Below, in pieces: positions 26,595-36,674 of a stretch of DNA of 64,000 nt. Source of the DNA: an uncultured Pelagimonas sp. GTDB lineage: Bacteria > Pseudomonadota > Alphaproteobacteria > Rhodobacterales > Rhodobacteraceae. The notes beneath the pieces are model-generated. The model had not been told where the DNA came from, searched no databases, and worked only from the letters and a program-made list of their open reading frames with translations. How positions within the stretch are numbered: position 1 is the first letter of the stretch; each line of letters begins with the position of its first letter. The stretch is from the NCBI RefSeq assembly GCF_947498515.1, contig NZ_CANMKO010000008.1, positions 223,098 through 287,097 on the forward strand. Reading direction: 5' to 3'. A program made the position numbers and the translations under genes.

Positions 26595-28733
26595 ATGATC
26601 GCGGCGGAAGACCTTGTTGCCCTCGTTCGCAACTACAACCCCAAGACAAACGAAAAGCTGATCCTCGCGGCCTATGATTATGGCCGCGAGATGCACGAAG
26701 GCCAGTTCCGCAAGTCGGGCGAGCCTTACTTTACCCATCCCGTCGCCGTTGCCGCCATTCTAACCGAGCAACAGCTGGATGACGCCACCATCATCACCGC
26801 CCTGCTGCACGACACCATCGAAGACACCCGGTCGACCTATACCGAAGTCTCTGAGAAATTCGGGCGTGAGATCGCCGATCTGGTCGATGGTGTGACCAAG
26901 CTGACCAACCTTCAGCTGTCGAGCACCGAAACCCAACAGGCCGAAAATTTCCGCAAGCTGTTCATGGCGATGTCCAAGGACATGCGGGTGATTTTGGTCA
27001 AACTCGCCGACCGTCTGCACAACATGCGTACCATCCGTGCCATGAAGACCGAAAAGCAGATCAAAAAGGCGCGTGAAACCATGGATATCTATGCGCCGCT
27101 TGCCGGTCGTATGGGGATGCAGTGGATGCGCGAAGAGCTTGAGGATTTGGCCTTTCGCGTACTGAACCCCGAGGGGCGCAGCAGCATCATCCGCCGCTTT
27201 ATCACGCTGCAAAAAGAAACCGGCGATGTGATCCATCGCATCACCGGCGACATGCGCCACGAACTTGGCAAGGTCGGGATCGAGGCCGAGGTCTTTGGTC
27301 GCGCCAAGAAACCCTATTCGATCTGGCGCAAGATGCAGGAAAAGCAGATTGGCTTTTCCCGTCTTTCCGATATTTACGGCTTTCGCATCATCACTATGAA
27401 CGAAGCGGAATGCTATGCCGCGTTAGGTGCTATCCATCAACGTTGGCGCGCGGTTCCGGGCCGGTTCAAGGATTACATTAGCCAGCCGAAATCAAACGGT
27501 TACCGCTCTATTCATACCACCGTCTCGGGGCGCGATGGCAAACGGGTCGAGGTTCAAATTCGCACCCGGCAAATGCACGAAGTTGCCGAAACCGGGGTGG
27601 CGGCGCATTGGTCCTACAAGGATGGTCAGCGCGCCGAAAACCCGTTTGCCGTCGATCCGGCAAAATGGATTGCCTCGCTCACCGAACAGTTTGACGAAGA
27701 CGACGATCACGACGAATTCCTCGAAGCGGTCAAGCTTGAGATGTATTCGGATAAGGTGTTTTGTTTCACGCCCAAGGGCGATGTTGTGAAGCTCCCCAAG
27801 GGCGCGACGCCGTTGGATTATGCTTATCAGATTCACACCCGGATCGGCTCCAAATGTGTCGGGGCCAAGGTCGATGGCATCCGCGTGCCGCTTTGGACAC
27901 GGTTGAAAAACGGCCAGTCGGTAGAGATCATCATCGCCGAAGGGCAAACACCTCAGGCGACTTGGCTCGACATTGCAACCACCGGCAAGGCCAAAACCGC
28001 GATCCGCCGCTCACTGCGCGAAGCCAACAAAGAGCGCTATGTCAAACTCGGGGCGGAACTTGCCCGCGCGGCCTTTGAAAACAACGGCAAGAAGGCCACC
28101 GATAAGGTGCTTGAAAAGGCCGCTGCGACTTTGCGATTTGGTGATACGGACACGTTGCTTGCCCGGTTGGGCAGCGCCGAAGTCACCGCGCGCGAGGTTG
28201 TCGAAGCGGTTTATCCTAACCTAGCGATTCGCAATGAGGCCGAAATTGACGCCGGCCGGGCGGTTGTTGGCCTTGAACATGGGCAGGGATTTGCCCGTGC
28301 GGCATGTTGTCAGCCCCTACCCGGTGAACGGATCATCGGTTTGGCGCGTCGCGGGCGCGGCGTCGCCGTTCACACCATAGATTGCGGGGCCTTGGCCGAT
28401 TTTGAGGACCAACCAGAGCGCTGGTTAGACTTGCATTGGGCCGAAGGAACTCACCCTCCGGTTTATACCGTGACCCTCGAATTGACCATTGGGAATGACG
28501 CAGGCGTCCTGGGACGGATTTGCACATTGATTGGTGAGCGTAAGGCCAATATCTCAGACTTGAAATTTGTCGACCGGAAACCTGATTTTTACAGACTTCT
28601 GGTTGATGTGGATCTGAGAGACGCAGAGCATCTCCATACGGTGATGTCCGCAGTAGAAGCAGAAAGCAACGTCGCCTCGGTTGAGCGGCGCCGTGATCCC
28701 GCTTTGGCCGCTGCACCTGCTCCGACGGAGTGA
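26595..28733 (+). CDS. Bifunctional (p)ppGpp synthetase/hydrolase
   Basis: A 712-aa Rel/SpoT protein, the stringent-response enzyme of alphaproteobacteria. Domains in order: HD hydrolase (HPVAVAAIL, LLHDTIEDT near 50-75), synthetase (about 230-360, with YRSIHTT), TGS (about 385-445) and a C-terminal ACT domain (about 635-705). Both catalytic regions look intact. Transcribed with rpoZ and probably with the DUF2062 gene. Confidence 0.94.
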   Translation: MIAAEDLVALVRNYNPKTNEKLILAAYDYGREMHEGQFRKSGEPYFTHPVAVAAILTEQQLDDATIITALLHDTIEDTRSTYTEVSEKFGREIADLVDGVTKLTNLQLSSTETQQAENFRKLFMAMSKDMRVILVKLADRLHNMRTIRAMKTEKQIKKARETMDIYAPLAGRMGMQWMREELEDLAFRVLNPEGRSSIIRRFITLQKETGDVIHRITGDMRHELGKVGIEAEVFGRAKKPYSIWRKMQEKQIGFSRLSDIYGFRIITMNEAECYAALGAIHQRWRAVPGRFKDYISQPKSNGYRSIHTTVSGRDGKRVEVQIRTRQMHEVAETGVAAHWSYKDGQRAENPFAVDPAKWIASLTEQFDEDDDHDEFLEAVKLEMYSDKVFCFTPKGDVVKLPKGATPLDYAYQIHTRIGSKCVGAKVDGIRVPLWTRLKNGQSVEIIIAEGQTPQATWLDIATTGKAKTAIRRSLREANKERYVKLGAELARAAFENNGKKATDKVLEKAAATLRFGDTDTLLARLGSAEVTAREVVEAVYPNLAIRNEAEIDAGRAVVGLEHGQGFARAACCQPLPGERIIGLARRGRGVAVHTIDCGALADFEDQPERWLDLHWAEGTHPPVYTVTLELTIGNDAGVLGRICTLIGERKANISDLKFVDRKPDFYRLLVDVDLRDAEHLHTVMSAVEAESNVASVERRRDPALAAAPAPTE

Positions 28734-28748
28734 CTTGAAAGGAAGACT

Positions 28749-29387
28749 GTGGTCTTCAAACGACGTGACAGGCGCCCGATCTGGAAGATCGTGCTCGAGT
28801 TCTTCTGGCCGCGTGGCGGCTGGGGGCGCGCCGCGCGTTACGTCAAACACCGCCTGCACCGCCTACCCGATCCGCCCCATCGTATTGCACGCGGGATTTT
28901 TGCCGGGGTTTTCACCACCTTCACGCCGTTTTATGGCCTGCACTTTCTGACGGCCGCTTTGATCTCTTGGGCGATGCGGGGCAATTTCCTTGCCGCGATC
29001 CTGTCGACCTTTTTCGGCAATCCGCTGACCTATGTGCCAATCGGTGTTGCGTCGATGACCACCGGGACTTGGTTGCTTGGACTGGAAAACACCGGTGAAC
29101 ATGGCGGCTTGGCACATAAATTTGTCAAAGCGGGCGAAGATTTGTGGGACAATCTTGTTGCGCTGTTCAATGGGTCCGATGTCGATTGGACGGACCTTTT
29201 GATCTTTTATGACGAGGTGTTCTATCCCTACATGATCGGCGGCATCATCCCCGGTCTGATCACCGCGACCGTGTGTTACTACATCTCGCTGCCACTGATC
29301 ACCGCCTATCAGAACCGTCGCAAGGGCGCGCTCAAGGCGCGGCTGGCGGCGCTGCGCAAGAAAAAGGCCGACAACAGCGCCAAGTGA
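28749..29387 (+). CDS. DUF2062-domain membrane protein
   Basis: A 212-aa inner-membrane protein with the DUF2062 core (IARGIFAGVFTTFTPFYG and GNPLTYVP) and a basic C-terminal tail. It starts at GTG with AAAGGA upstream, 15 bases after relA/spoT. Function unknown; the location between relA/spoT and pdxJ recurs in related genomes. Confidence 0.87.
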   Translation: MVFKRRDRRPIWKIVLEFFWPRGGWGRAARYVKHRLHRLPDPPHRIARGIFAGVFTTFTPFYGLHFLTAALISWAMRGNFLAAILSTFFGNPLTYVPIGVASMTTGTWLLGLENTGEHGGLAHKFVKAGEDLWDNLVALFNGSDVDWTDLLIFYDEVFYPYMIGGIIPGLITATVCYYISLPLITAYQNRRKGALKARLAALRKKKADNSAK

Positions 29388-29477
29388 TCCGATTAGCGGG
29401 TTGGAGCGCACAGGCTTCCCTCATATGATCAAATTCGACTCGCCATTGCGAGCCTGATTTCAGACGGGGTATCGACC

Positions 29478-30230
29478 ATGACCAACTATGCCGGACGCTT
29501 GCGCCTTGGGGTGAACATTGACCATGTGGCCACCGTACGAAATGCCCGCGGTGGGGCCTATCCCGACCCGATCCGTGCCGCAAAACTGGCCGAGGAGGCC
29601 GGGGCCGATGGCATTACTGCACACCTGCGCGAAGACCGTCGCCACATCACCGATCCCGACATTGACGGGTTGATGGAGGCACTATCTGTGCCTCTTAACT
29701 TTGAAATGGCCGCGACGGATGAGATGCAAGCCATCGCCCTGCGCCACAAGCCGCACGCGGTCTGTATCGTGCCCGAAAAGCGCGAAGAGCGGACCACCGA
29801 AGGCGGGCTTGAGGTTGCGCGCGAGGAAAACAAGCTGGCGCATTTCATTGCCCCGTTGCGCGATGTTGGTTGCCGCGTGTCGATCTTTATCGCCGCCGAT
29901 CAAAAGCAGATCGACGCCGCCAATCGCATCGGCGCACAGGTCATCGAGCTACACACCGGGGCCTATTGTGATTTCCACGCCGAGGGCAAATTCGACGAGC
30001 GCGACGAAGAGCTGGCCCGTTTGCGTGATATGTGTGCCTATGCCCATACGCTGGGGCTTGAGGTTCATGCCGGGCACGGGTTGACCTATGACACGGTAAA
30101 GCCCATCGCGGCCTTCCCCGAAGTGATGGAACTCAACATCGGGCACTTCTTGATTGGCGAAAGCATCTTTCGTGGCCTTCAACCCGCCATCGCCGAAATG
30201 CGGCGTCTCATGGACGAGGCGCGCACCTAA
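29478..30230 (+). CDS. pdxJ: Pyridoxine 5'-phosphate synthase
   Basis: A 250-aa TIM-barrel enzyme making pyridoxine phosphate from 1-deoxyxylulose phosphate and 3-amino-2-oxopropyl phosphate. LGVNIDHVATVRNARGG at the N-terminus, AHLREDRRHI, and NIGHFLIGE near the C-terminus are diagnostic. It is followed within 15 bases by a small membrane protein gene. Confidence 0.95.
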   Translation: MTNYAGRLRLGVNIDHVATVRNARGGAYPDPIRAAKLAEEAGADGITAHLREDRRHITDPDIDGLMEALSVPLNFEMAATDEMQAIALRHKPHAVCIVPEKREERTTEGGLEVAREENKLAHFIAPLRDVGCRVSIFIAADQKQIDAANRIGAQVIELHTGAYCDFHAEGKFDERDEELARLRDMCAYAHTLGLEVHAGHGLTYDTVKPIAAFPEVMELNIGHFLIGESIFRGLQPAIAEMRRLMDEART

Positions 30231-30245
30231 CGTTTGGAGTATCTC

Positions 30246-30680
30246 GTGAGCATCAACCTATCCCGCTACACCGTCATCTATGTGTTGGCCATCGCCATTT
30301 TGATGGCCCTATCCGTCGCGCTCGAAACCTTTGCGAACATTGAAATGCCAACAGGTGTATCAACCGTTTTGCCGGTCATGATGGCCGCGATGTTAGAAGG
30401 TCAGCGCATTGCCCGCGAAACCAAGCAGCCACTTGAATCGAGTGACGCATGGAAATCAGCGCTGGCGGCCACAGGTATCGTCATCGTGGTATCAATTTTG
30501 CTTGTCGCCGCATTCTTGGTTTTTGCTCCCGGTTTTGCCGGGCTCTTTGCGGCGCTGGGGTCGGTCGGGCTTATGATACTTGTCGCCATCAGCCTTGTCG
30601 TCGTTTTGCTCACCAATCGCTTTGCCCTATCCATGGGTGCCAAGAACGAGTTGAAAGCGCAGGCCAAACGCAACGCGTAA
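30246..30680 (+). CDS. ABZJ_00895-like small membrane protein
   Basis: A 144-aa protein with three to four membrane helices (positions 8-26, about 75-100 and 105-130). TTGGAG at 30234 acts better as a ribosome site for the GTG at 30246 than as a start codon. It resembles the poorly characterised ABZJ_00895 family. It lies in the pdxJ-acpS stretch and is probably co-transcribed. Confidence 0.7.
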   Translation: MSINLSRYTVIYVLAIAILMALSVALETFANIEMPTGVSTVLPVMMAAMLEGQRIARETKQPLESSDAWKSALAATGIVIVVSILLVAAFLVFAPGFAGLFAALGSVGLMILVAISLVVVLLTNRFALSMGAKNELKAQAKRNA

Positions 30681-30749
30681 GGTATACCGGGCATAGCGTT
30701 TTGATAAAGTCATGCTACCTTGCCTAAAACCCCGCGTCAGGAGTTCCAG

Positions 30750-31196
30750 ATGTTGCGCCTAATCCTAGCTGTCCTCACCCTTGCAAGCGCCCCGGCCATG
30801 GCCGCCGATGTTCAGGTCTTGGATTGTGATTGGCAGTCAAATGCTCGCAATATCGTCGAACCTTGGGAGGCCAACACCCGCACCTTTTCCAACGGTAAAA
30901 CCCGCATAGCGGCGCTGGATACCATCGAACCGGCTGCGGGTTGGGCCTATGTTTTGGTTCTATCCCCCCCCTATGACGAACTGGGCAGCCGCCAATGCAA
31001 GGTGATAGGCATAAACGGCATGGGCTTTGCCGGGATGGATTTTAGCCAATTGCAAAGCAGCTACGACCCAAATCGCGGCTTGTCTTTTACCGTCCCTGTG
31101 GCCGAGTATAATTTCGACACCGGGGCCGGGGTGCCGCGCCTTTTGTGGTTTCAACTCAATCAGGCCACCGGCGCGATCCTGACTGACCTACGTTAG
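30750..31196 (+). CDS. Exported protein of unknown function
   Basis: A 148-aa protein with a signal peptide (residues 1-18, ending AMA). Two cysteines (LDCDW and SRQCKV) may form a disulphide. The CAGGAG site supports the ATG at 30750. I do not recognise the family. It sits just before acpS. Confidence 0.7.
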   Translation: MLRLILAVLTLASAPAMAADVQVLDCDWQSNARNIVEPWEANTRTFSNGKTRIAALDTIEPAAGWAYVLVLSPPYDELGSRQCKVIGINGMGFAGMDFSQLQSSYDPNRGLSFTVPVAEYNFDTGAGVPRLLWFQLNQATGAILTDLR

Positions 31197-31208
31197 GCAA
31201 TTCACACT

Positions 31209-31637
31209 ATGATCATTGGAATAGGCACCGATTTGGCCAATATCGACCGAATCCAAGGCACTTTGGATCGGTTCGGAGATCGCTTTCGGAATCGGATTTT
31301 TACAGAAACCGAGCAACGAAAATCCGAACGTCGCCGCGACGTCGCCGGCACCTATGCCAAACGCTGGGCCGCCAAGGAGGCCTGTTCCAAGGCGCTTGGC
31401 ACCGGGTTGCGGATGGGGATCGCTTGGAAAGACATGTCGGTGACCAATCTAAAAACCGGCCAGCCAGTGATGGAAGTGACGGGTTGGGCCAAAGAGCGGC
31501 TCGAAAGCCTAACCCCTGCGGGACATGAGGCGATCATTCACGTAACGCTAACCGATGACCACCCGTGGGCGCAGGCGATGGTGTTAATTGAGGCCCGCCC
31601 TTTGCCATCGGGCACACCAGAGACGCAATCACCCTAA
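31209..31637 (+). CDS. acpS: Holo-[acyl-carrier-protein] synthase
   Basis: A 142-aa phosphopantetheinyl transferase that activates acyl carrier protein. The metal-binding [12 protein letters not shown] and the [12 protein letters not shown] motif are intact. It is upstream of lepB and rnc, as is usual in this group. Confidence 0.94.
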   Translation: MIIGIGTDLANIDRIQGTLDRFGDRFRNRIFTETEQRKSERRRDVAGTYAKRWAAKEACSKALGTGLRMGIAWKDMSVTNLKTGQPVMEVTGWAKERLESLTPAGHEAIIHVTLTDDHPWAQAMVLIEARPLPSGTPETQSP

Positions 31638-31748
31638 AATCTTGGGGCAAAGCATGCCGGTGAATGCGACAATCCAGCTTGGCGCGGCTTGACTCCAACG
31701 CCGCCCCCCCGCATGAAGCGATGAGATTTTCAGGCAAGGAAGAAATGC

Positions 31749-32585
31749 ATGGCGGCCAAGGAAAAAAAGAGCGGCGGGATCGTAGAAACGATCAAAACCG
31801 TGGTCTATGCTCTGGTGATCGCCGGTGTCTTCCGCTCCTTGTTCTTTCAACCGTTCTGGATTCCGTCGGGATCGATGAAGGACACTTTGTTGATCGGTGA
31901 TTTCCTCTTTGTCAACAAAATGGCCTATGGCTATTCCTACGCCTCCTGCCCCTCGGTGATCATTCCACGTTTTGGCATCAACATTGATGCCGGCGACATT
32001 TGTAGCTGGGCCGATGGCGACAATTCCCGCCTGTTTGCATCCGAACCTGAACGCGGTGACGTTGTTGTCTTCCGCCATCCCGTTACCGGCCGTGATTTCA
32101 TCAAACGCGTGATCGGCATGCCCGGTGACAAAGTGCAGGTCAAAAACGGCGTGGTGTTCATCAACGGCACACCTGTCAAAGTTGAGGCCGATGGCAAGTT
32201 TGTTGAGGTCGCCGAACCTCAAGGCCCCCAGCGCCTGTCACCACGTTGCGAAAACGGCCCGGTTGGAGTTGGCGGATCTTGTGAAAAATCCAAGTTTATC
32301 GAAACCCTGCCAAATGGGCGTTCGCACAGCATTCTGAATATCGGCAATCAGCCCTCAGATAACACATCAGTCTATTCCGTCCCCGAAGGTCACTTTTTCT
32401 TTATGGGCGACAACCGCGACAACTCTTCGGATAGTCGCGTGCCAAACATCGTCAACGGCGTCGGCTTTGTCCCGTTTGAAAACCTGATTGGTCGGGCGGA
32501 TCGCGTCATGTTCTCATCTGCTGGCACGTCTATGTTGTACTTCTGGACGTGGCGTAGTGATCGGTTTTTCAAAGCAGTCCAATGA
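31749..32585 (+). CDS. lepB: Signal peptidase I
   Basis: A 278-aa membrane protease that removes signal peptides. One N-terminal membrane helix (about 12-30), nucleophile Ser42 in IPSGSM, general base Lys119 in RDFIKRVIG, and box [12 protein letters not shown] are present. An extra segment between boxes C and E carries Cys residues (RCENG, GSCEK). It overlaps rnc by four bases. Confidence 0.95.
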   Translation: MAAKEKKSGGIVETIKTVVYALVIAGVFRSLFFQPFWIPSGSMKDTLLIGDFLFVNKMAYGYSYASCPSVIIPRFGINIDAGDICSWADGDNSRLFASEPERGDVVVFRHPVTGRDFIKRVIGMPGDKVQVKNGVVFINGTPVKVEADGKFVEVAEPQGPQRLSPRCENGPVGVGGSCEKSKFIETLPNGRSHSILNIGNQPSDNTSVYSVPEGHFFFMGDNRDNSSDSRVPNIVNGVGFVPFENLIGRADRVMFSSAGTSMLYFWTWRSDRFFKAVQ

Positions 32586-33259
32586 AGATTTCTGCTGACT
32601 TGATCGCCTTGCAAGACCGGCTGGGTTACACATTCTCCAAGCCCGAATTGCTGCGCCAATCGATTACCCACAGCTCAATGTCGAGCCCAGCGCGCAGTGA
32701 CAACCAGCGGCTTGAGTTTCTGGGGGATCGCGTTCTTGGCCTCGTTATGTCCGAGGCGCTTTTGCTTCATGATCTCGAGGCCACCGAAGGTGTGCTTGCG
32801 CCACGTTTTAATGCCTTGGTGCGCAAAGAAACCTGTGCAGATGTCGCCCGAGAGGTTGACCTCGGTGCTGCGCTGAAACTTGGCAGGTCCGAGCAAATGT
32901 CCGGAGGTCGGCGCAAGCTGGCCCTTTTGGGCGATGCTATGGAAGCGGTCATTGCGGCGGTCTATATCGATGGCGGTTTTGACGCCGCCAAAGACCTGAT
33001 CCTACGGCTTTGGGGTACGCGGATCGAAAGCGTCGAGAGCGATGCCAAAGACGCTAAAACCGCGCTTCAGGAATGGGCGCAAGCCCGTGGGTTGGAACCC
33101 CCGAAGTACGACCAAATCTCACGATCGGGACCGGATCACGCGCCCGTCTTTACCATCGAAGCGCGACTTGCCTCTGGTCAGACCTCAACCGCGACGGCCG
33201 GGTCCAAGCGACAAGCGGAACAGGCCGCGGCCAAATCGTTGCTAGACAAGCTGGCCTAA
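32582..33259 (+). CDS. rnc: Ribonuclease III
   Basis: A 225-aa double-stranded RNA endonuclease. The signature [15 protein letters not shown], a second acidic site [14 protein letters not shown], and a C-terminal dsRNA-binding domain (about 155-222) are complete. Coupled to lepB through an ATGA overlap; no era gene follows, as the plus-strand cluster ends here. Confidence 0.95.
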   Translation: MKISADLIALQDRLGYTFSKPELLRQSITHSSMSSPARSDNQRLEFLGDRVLGLVMSEALLLHDLEATEGVLAPRFNALVRKETCADVAREVDLGAALKLGRSEQMSGGRRKLALLGDAMEAVIAAVYIDGGFDAAKDLILRLWGTRIESVESDAKDAKTALQEWAQARGLEPPKYDQISRSGPDHAPVFTIEARLASGQTSTATAGSKRQAEQAAAKSLLDKLA

Positions 33260-33290
33260 GGCGATCACCGATCCCCACTTAGCGTCAAGG

Positions 33291-33812
33291 CTAGTTGAAC
33301 GGAATTGACATCCGAAGCTGGACCGTCTCGATACCCGGATTTTCATCGTAAATTCCGGCGTTTGAACGGTGGTCATAGCTTGCTGCGAACCGCCAACCAC
33401 GGCGGTTTTCATAACCAAATTCGATGCCTGATCTGAATTCGAGTGGGCCACCAAGGTCAAAACCACCATTGTCTAGGTACAACCCTGGCATGGCGTGCAG
33501 CTCTGTGTAAAATGGCGTGTCCCCGATGTCGATTTTGTAGGTCTGTCCAAAACCAACCCAAACTTCACCGTTTTCACCAACCGAAGCCCCAACAGCGTTG
33601 CCAAACGGCCCTAGCTTGAAACCAAGGTCATAGCGTAGATAGACCTCTGATGCAGGCTCAGCACGACGTTCCAACACTTCGCCAAACGAAAACGCGAGAC
33701 GGGGTGTGTCATAGGACTTGCCCATACACCCGTTGGATGTTCCGCAATGGTTTGTGCTCATATCTGCCAAACCAAGAACCAACATTAGAACTGCAAAAGT
33801 ACCATCAGCCAT
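33291..33812 (-). CDS. PagL-like outer-membrane acyloxyacyl/lipid A 3-O-deacylase
   Basis: A 173-aa beta-barrel-type protein. The PagL catalytic triad is recognisable at the C-terminus: His148 and Ser150 in YDHRSNAG and Glu162 in NPGIE, with the same spacing as His126, Ser128, Glu140 of Pseudomonas PagL. The protein ends in Phe-Asn. The signal peptide is short. AGGAGG precedes the ATG at 33812. It may trim the 3-linked acyl chain of lipid A. It converges with rnc. Confidence 0.75.
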   Translation of the reverse strand: MADGTFAVLMLVLGLADMSTNHCGTSNGCMGKSYDTPRLAFSFGEVLERRAEPASEVYLRYDLGFKLGPFGNAVGASVGENGEVWVGFGQTYKIDIGDTPFYTELHAMPGLYLDNGGFDLGGPLEFRSGIEFGYENRRGWRFAASYDHRSNAGIYDENPGIETVQLRMSIPFN

Positions 33813-34227
33813 GGAATTCGCCTCCTGTTGGACCAATCCATGGAACAGTTTTGTCCTACTGTCTAGGCGAGAGATTTCAATTTTCTATCTGTGTTGTTCA
33901 GCCCCACACGATTGGTTCGGTGTGCGTGTAAGCGCGTGATCGGCCTTTGGCGCATCTGCCCGATGGCTTCAGTTCTTTAAATTGCGCCGCGGCCGTTCCA
34001 CCGTTTTTCTTCCAGCAAGAATGGGTTTGGGCGGCGATGCCCAATTGGGGGATCGCATCCAGCCACCGCATCCCTTGCCGGTAAGAACTTCAACTTGCCG
34101 CGACTTCGTTGCTATTTCTTCTGGCTTTGGTCGCGTGTTTGTCTAGGTTTCCTAAGCATCGCAGGGCTCCACTTAGGCAGTGGAACCCCATCACATCGTG
34201 CGTCAAAAGTGCCCAACCAGATGCGGG
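33813..34227. other. Gene-free intergenic stretch
   Basis: About 415 bases between the PagL-like gene and the end of the hpa operon. Short open frames occur but have no ribosome site or family resemblance. I see no RNA gene or strong terminator. Confidence 0.5.
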
Positions 34228-35010
34228 TCAACCGTCTGCTAGCATCATCCGAGAAGACTTGCTTGCCGCCCTCATGTGCCGTGCAAAAAGCGTGACATCA
34301 ATTTCGGTCGCAATGAATGTTGCCCCCAGCTTGCGGCACTCCAATTGCAACGCGGGGTCCAAAGTCAGGATTCCCGCGGCTTTGCCCGCTGCAACAATGC
34401 GTTTTGTTGCGTCCAAAACAGCGGCTTTTACGTCCGCCTCCCCCGGCCGACCAATAAAGCCCATGTCGGCGGCCAGATCGGACGGGCCGATAAAGACTCC
34501 ATCAAGGCCCTCTACTGCCAAAATCTCATCCAGAGCTGCCATCCCCTTGCGGTTTTCTACCTGTGCCAACAAACATATCTCGTCCCGCGCGGTGGTCAGA
34601 TAGTCACCGATCGCAGCAAAATCCGACGCCCTTGCCAAGGCCGATCCAACACCACGAACGCCATGGGGCGGATAGGTAACCGCATCGACCAACTCTTGGG
34701 CCTGTGCCCCGGTTTCGACCATGGGGATCAACAAGGTTTGCGACCCGGCATCCAGAAGCTGCTTGATGATCCATGTTTCGCCTATTGGCGGGCGGACAAC
34801 GGCGTGGCTATCTCGCCCCGCGATCACCTGAAGCTGCGCCGTGATCGAGCGTAGATCATTGGGCGCGTGCTCTGCGTCGATCAAAAGCCAGTCAAAGCCC
34901 GCACCGGCGCTGATTTCCGCGATATAGGGGTCGGCAAGCCCAAGCCAACACCCCAGTTGCAATTCGCCTTTGGCTATCGCCGATTTGAATGGATTCATTG
35001 GTGCTGGCAT
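34228..35010 (-). CDS. hpaI: HpcH/HpaI-family aldolase (2-oxo-hept-3-ene-1,7-dioate pathway)
   Basis: A 260-aa metal-dependent class II aldolase. It should split 4-hydroxy-2-oxoheptanedioate to pyruvate and succinic semialdehyde. WLLIDAEHAPND, the metal-binding QVEN.. segment (LLAQVENRKG) and FIGPSDLAADMG are family motifs. The ATG at 35010 has AAAGGAG and follows the hydratase stop by ten bases; the much longer frame runs back inside that gene. Last gene of the hpa operon. Confidence 0.9.
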   Translation of the reverse strand: MPAPMNPFKSAIAKGELQLGCWLGLADPYIAEISAGAGFDWLLIDAEHAPNDLRSITAQLQVIAGRDSHAVVRPPIGETWIIKQLLDAGSQTLLIPMVETGAQAQELVDAVTYPPHGVRGVGSALARASDFAAIGDYLTTARDEICLLAQVENRKGMAALDEILAVEGLDGVFIGPSDLAADMGFIGRPGEADVKAAVLDATKRIVAAGKAAGILTLDPALQLECRKLGATFIATEIDVTLFARHMRAASKSSRMMLADG

Positions 35011-35020
35011 GTCGGCTCCT

Positions 35021-35821
35021 TTAGGCGAACGTGATATCGACCGCGCCAAACGCGCCGAAATCTGCATGGATTTCTGTACCCGAGGGGCATTCAACCGGTC
35101 GAATAAAGCTACCCGAAAGGATGATCTGTCCGGGTTCGATGTTTTGCCCGTATTGCGCCATCCGACGGGCAAGCCAGACTACACTCTCGACCGGATCATT
35201 CAGAACGCCAGCGCCAAGCCCCGTTTCCTCGACCTCTCCATTGCGCAAGGTGATCGCACCGACCCACCGCAAATCAAACTTGTCGATAGGGTGCCGCTGT
35301 GGCCCTAACACGACGCCGGCATTCGCAGCGTTATCGCTAATCGTATCGAGGACGGACCGCGTTTGACCCGTCTCCGGATCTGCCCGCAGGATGCGGGTGT
35401 CTAGAATCTCGATGGACGGGGCCACATAGTCTGTCGCGGCGATCACGTCGTCGCGCGTAACATCGGCACCGCCAATTCCCGTTTTCATCACAAATGCGAT
35501 CTCGGCTTCGATGCGGGGCTGTATGAAACGGCCCTTTGGGACGCGCGCACCATGATCGAAGACCATGTCATCAAACAAGATGCCACTATCAGGGATGTCG
35601 ATATTGAGCGCATATTGCATCGCCTTAGAGGTCAATCCGATTTTCCAGCCAACGACCGACCGACCCGCGCTCAGTTTCGCGTGATAGATAGCATTCTGGA
35701 TGGCATAGGCATCATCCATATCCATTTCAGGATGACGTTTGCTTAGTAGACCGATCTGCTGTCCTGTCTGTTCTGCACGCAGCAGGTCTTTGGCGGCCGT
35801 CTTGTGGCAGTCAGGCGTCAT
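35021..35821 (-). CDS. hpaH: 2-oxo-hept-3-ene-1,7-dioate hydratase
   Basis: A 266-aa member of the hydratase/decarboxylase (MhpD/HpaH) family adding water to the oxo-heptenedioate. GWKIGLTSKAMQ, the metal-binding EAEIAFVM segment and GAVDITF at the C-terminus fit. It overlaps the FAH-family gene by four bases (ATGA) and precedes the aldolase gene. Confidence 0.9.
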   Translation of the reverse strand: MTPDCHKTAAKDLLRAEQTGQQIGLLSKRHPEMDMDDAYAIQNAIYHAKLSAGRSVVGWKIGLTSKAMQYALNIDIPDSGILFDDMVFDHGARVPKGRFIQPRIEAEIAFVMKTGIGGADVTRDDVIAATDYVAPSIEILDTRILRADPETGQTRSVLDTISDNAANAGVVLGPQRHPIDKFDLRWVGAITLRNGEVEETGLGAGVLNDPVESVVWLARRMAQYGQNIEPGQIILSGSFIRPVECPSGTEIHADFGAFGAVDITFA

Positions 35822-36672
35822 AGGACTTCGTCTTCGATGGTATTGCTAAGGGTGCCGATGCCATTCACGTCGATCTCGACCACATCGCCCGGCTTGAGGA
35901 ATTGCGGGGGATCGAGACGTGCACCGGAGCCTGTTGGCGTCCCGGTCACGATAATGTCGCCGGGCTCTAGGGTCATAAAGGTCGAGATGTATTCAATCTC
36001 GCGCCGGATCGGGTGCATCATGCGGGACAAAACGTCGTCCTGGCGCACCTCTCCATTCACGCGCGTGATGATCCGCGCATTGTCCAGTTGGGAGGCGTCA
36101 GTGAAAGGCACAAGCCACGGACCAATAGCGCCGGAACGATCCCAGTTTTTGCCTTGGGTCACGTTGAATTTTGCGTGCCGAACCCAGTCGCGAATTGTAC
36201 CTTCGTTGCAAAGCGTAAGGGCCGCAATGTGATCATAGGCATCAGCCTGAGCAATCCGACGACCGCCTTTGCCGATGACAATTGCGACCTCCCCTTCATA
36301 GTCCAGCTGCGGGCTTTCGGGCGGGCGGATCAAGGGGCGATTGTGGCCCGTAAATCCAGAGGCAAACCGTGGAAACAAAGACATGTATTTGGGTTGCTCA
36401 GACCCATCTTTGTATTCGGCGTTGCGATCTGGAAAGTTGACACCCACGCAGAGAATACGACGGGCATTGGGCAGCACCATTTCATACTGAAATTCAGTAT
36501 GAGTGACAGCTTTCCCATCGGCTGCCTTTGCAAGTGCCGCAAGGCCATCGGCCTGTACCGCGTCCAACAATGTCGGCCATTGGGGAAAGTTGCCGTTCAA
36601 GGCAATCATGCCCTCATCGCTCACGGCACCATAAAACTCCGCGCCCTCGAAAGAATAAGTGGCAAAACGCAT
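35818..36672 (-). CDS. hpaG: Fumarylacetoacetate hydrolase-family decarboxylase/isomerase
   Basis: A 284-aa single-domain FAH protein. Metal-site motifs LDYEGEVAIVIGKGG and the C-terminal TGTPTGSGARL are intact. In this pathway it would decarboxylate and/or isomerise 5-carboxymethyl-2-oxo-hex-3-ene-1,6-dioate. The E. coli HpaG is a two-domain fusion; here only one domain is present and no second FAH gene is in the operon. The ATG at 36672 has GAGGAGG in front. Confidence 0.87.
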   Translation of the reverse strand: MRFATYSFEGAEFYGAVSDEGMIALNGNFPQWPTLLDAVQADGLAALAKAADGKAVTHTEFQYEMVLPNARRILCVGVNFPDRNAEYKDGSEQPKYMSLFPRFASGFTGHNRPLIRPPESPQLDYEGEVAIVIGKGGRRIAQADAYDHIAALTLCNEGTIRDWVRHAKFNVTQGKNWDRSGAIGPWLVPFTDASQLDNARIITRVNGEVRQDDVLSRMMHPIRREIEYISTFMTLEPGDIIVTGTPTGSGARLDPPQFLKPGDVVEIDVNGIGTLSNTIEDEVL

Positions 36673-36674
36673 AT

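Noticed and set aside
34095..34603. Overlapping plus-strand frames as a gene before the hpa operon
   Set aside because: They lie mostly antisense to hpaI and lack a ribosome site.
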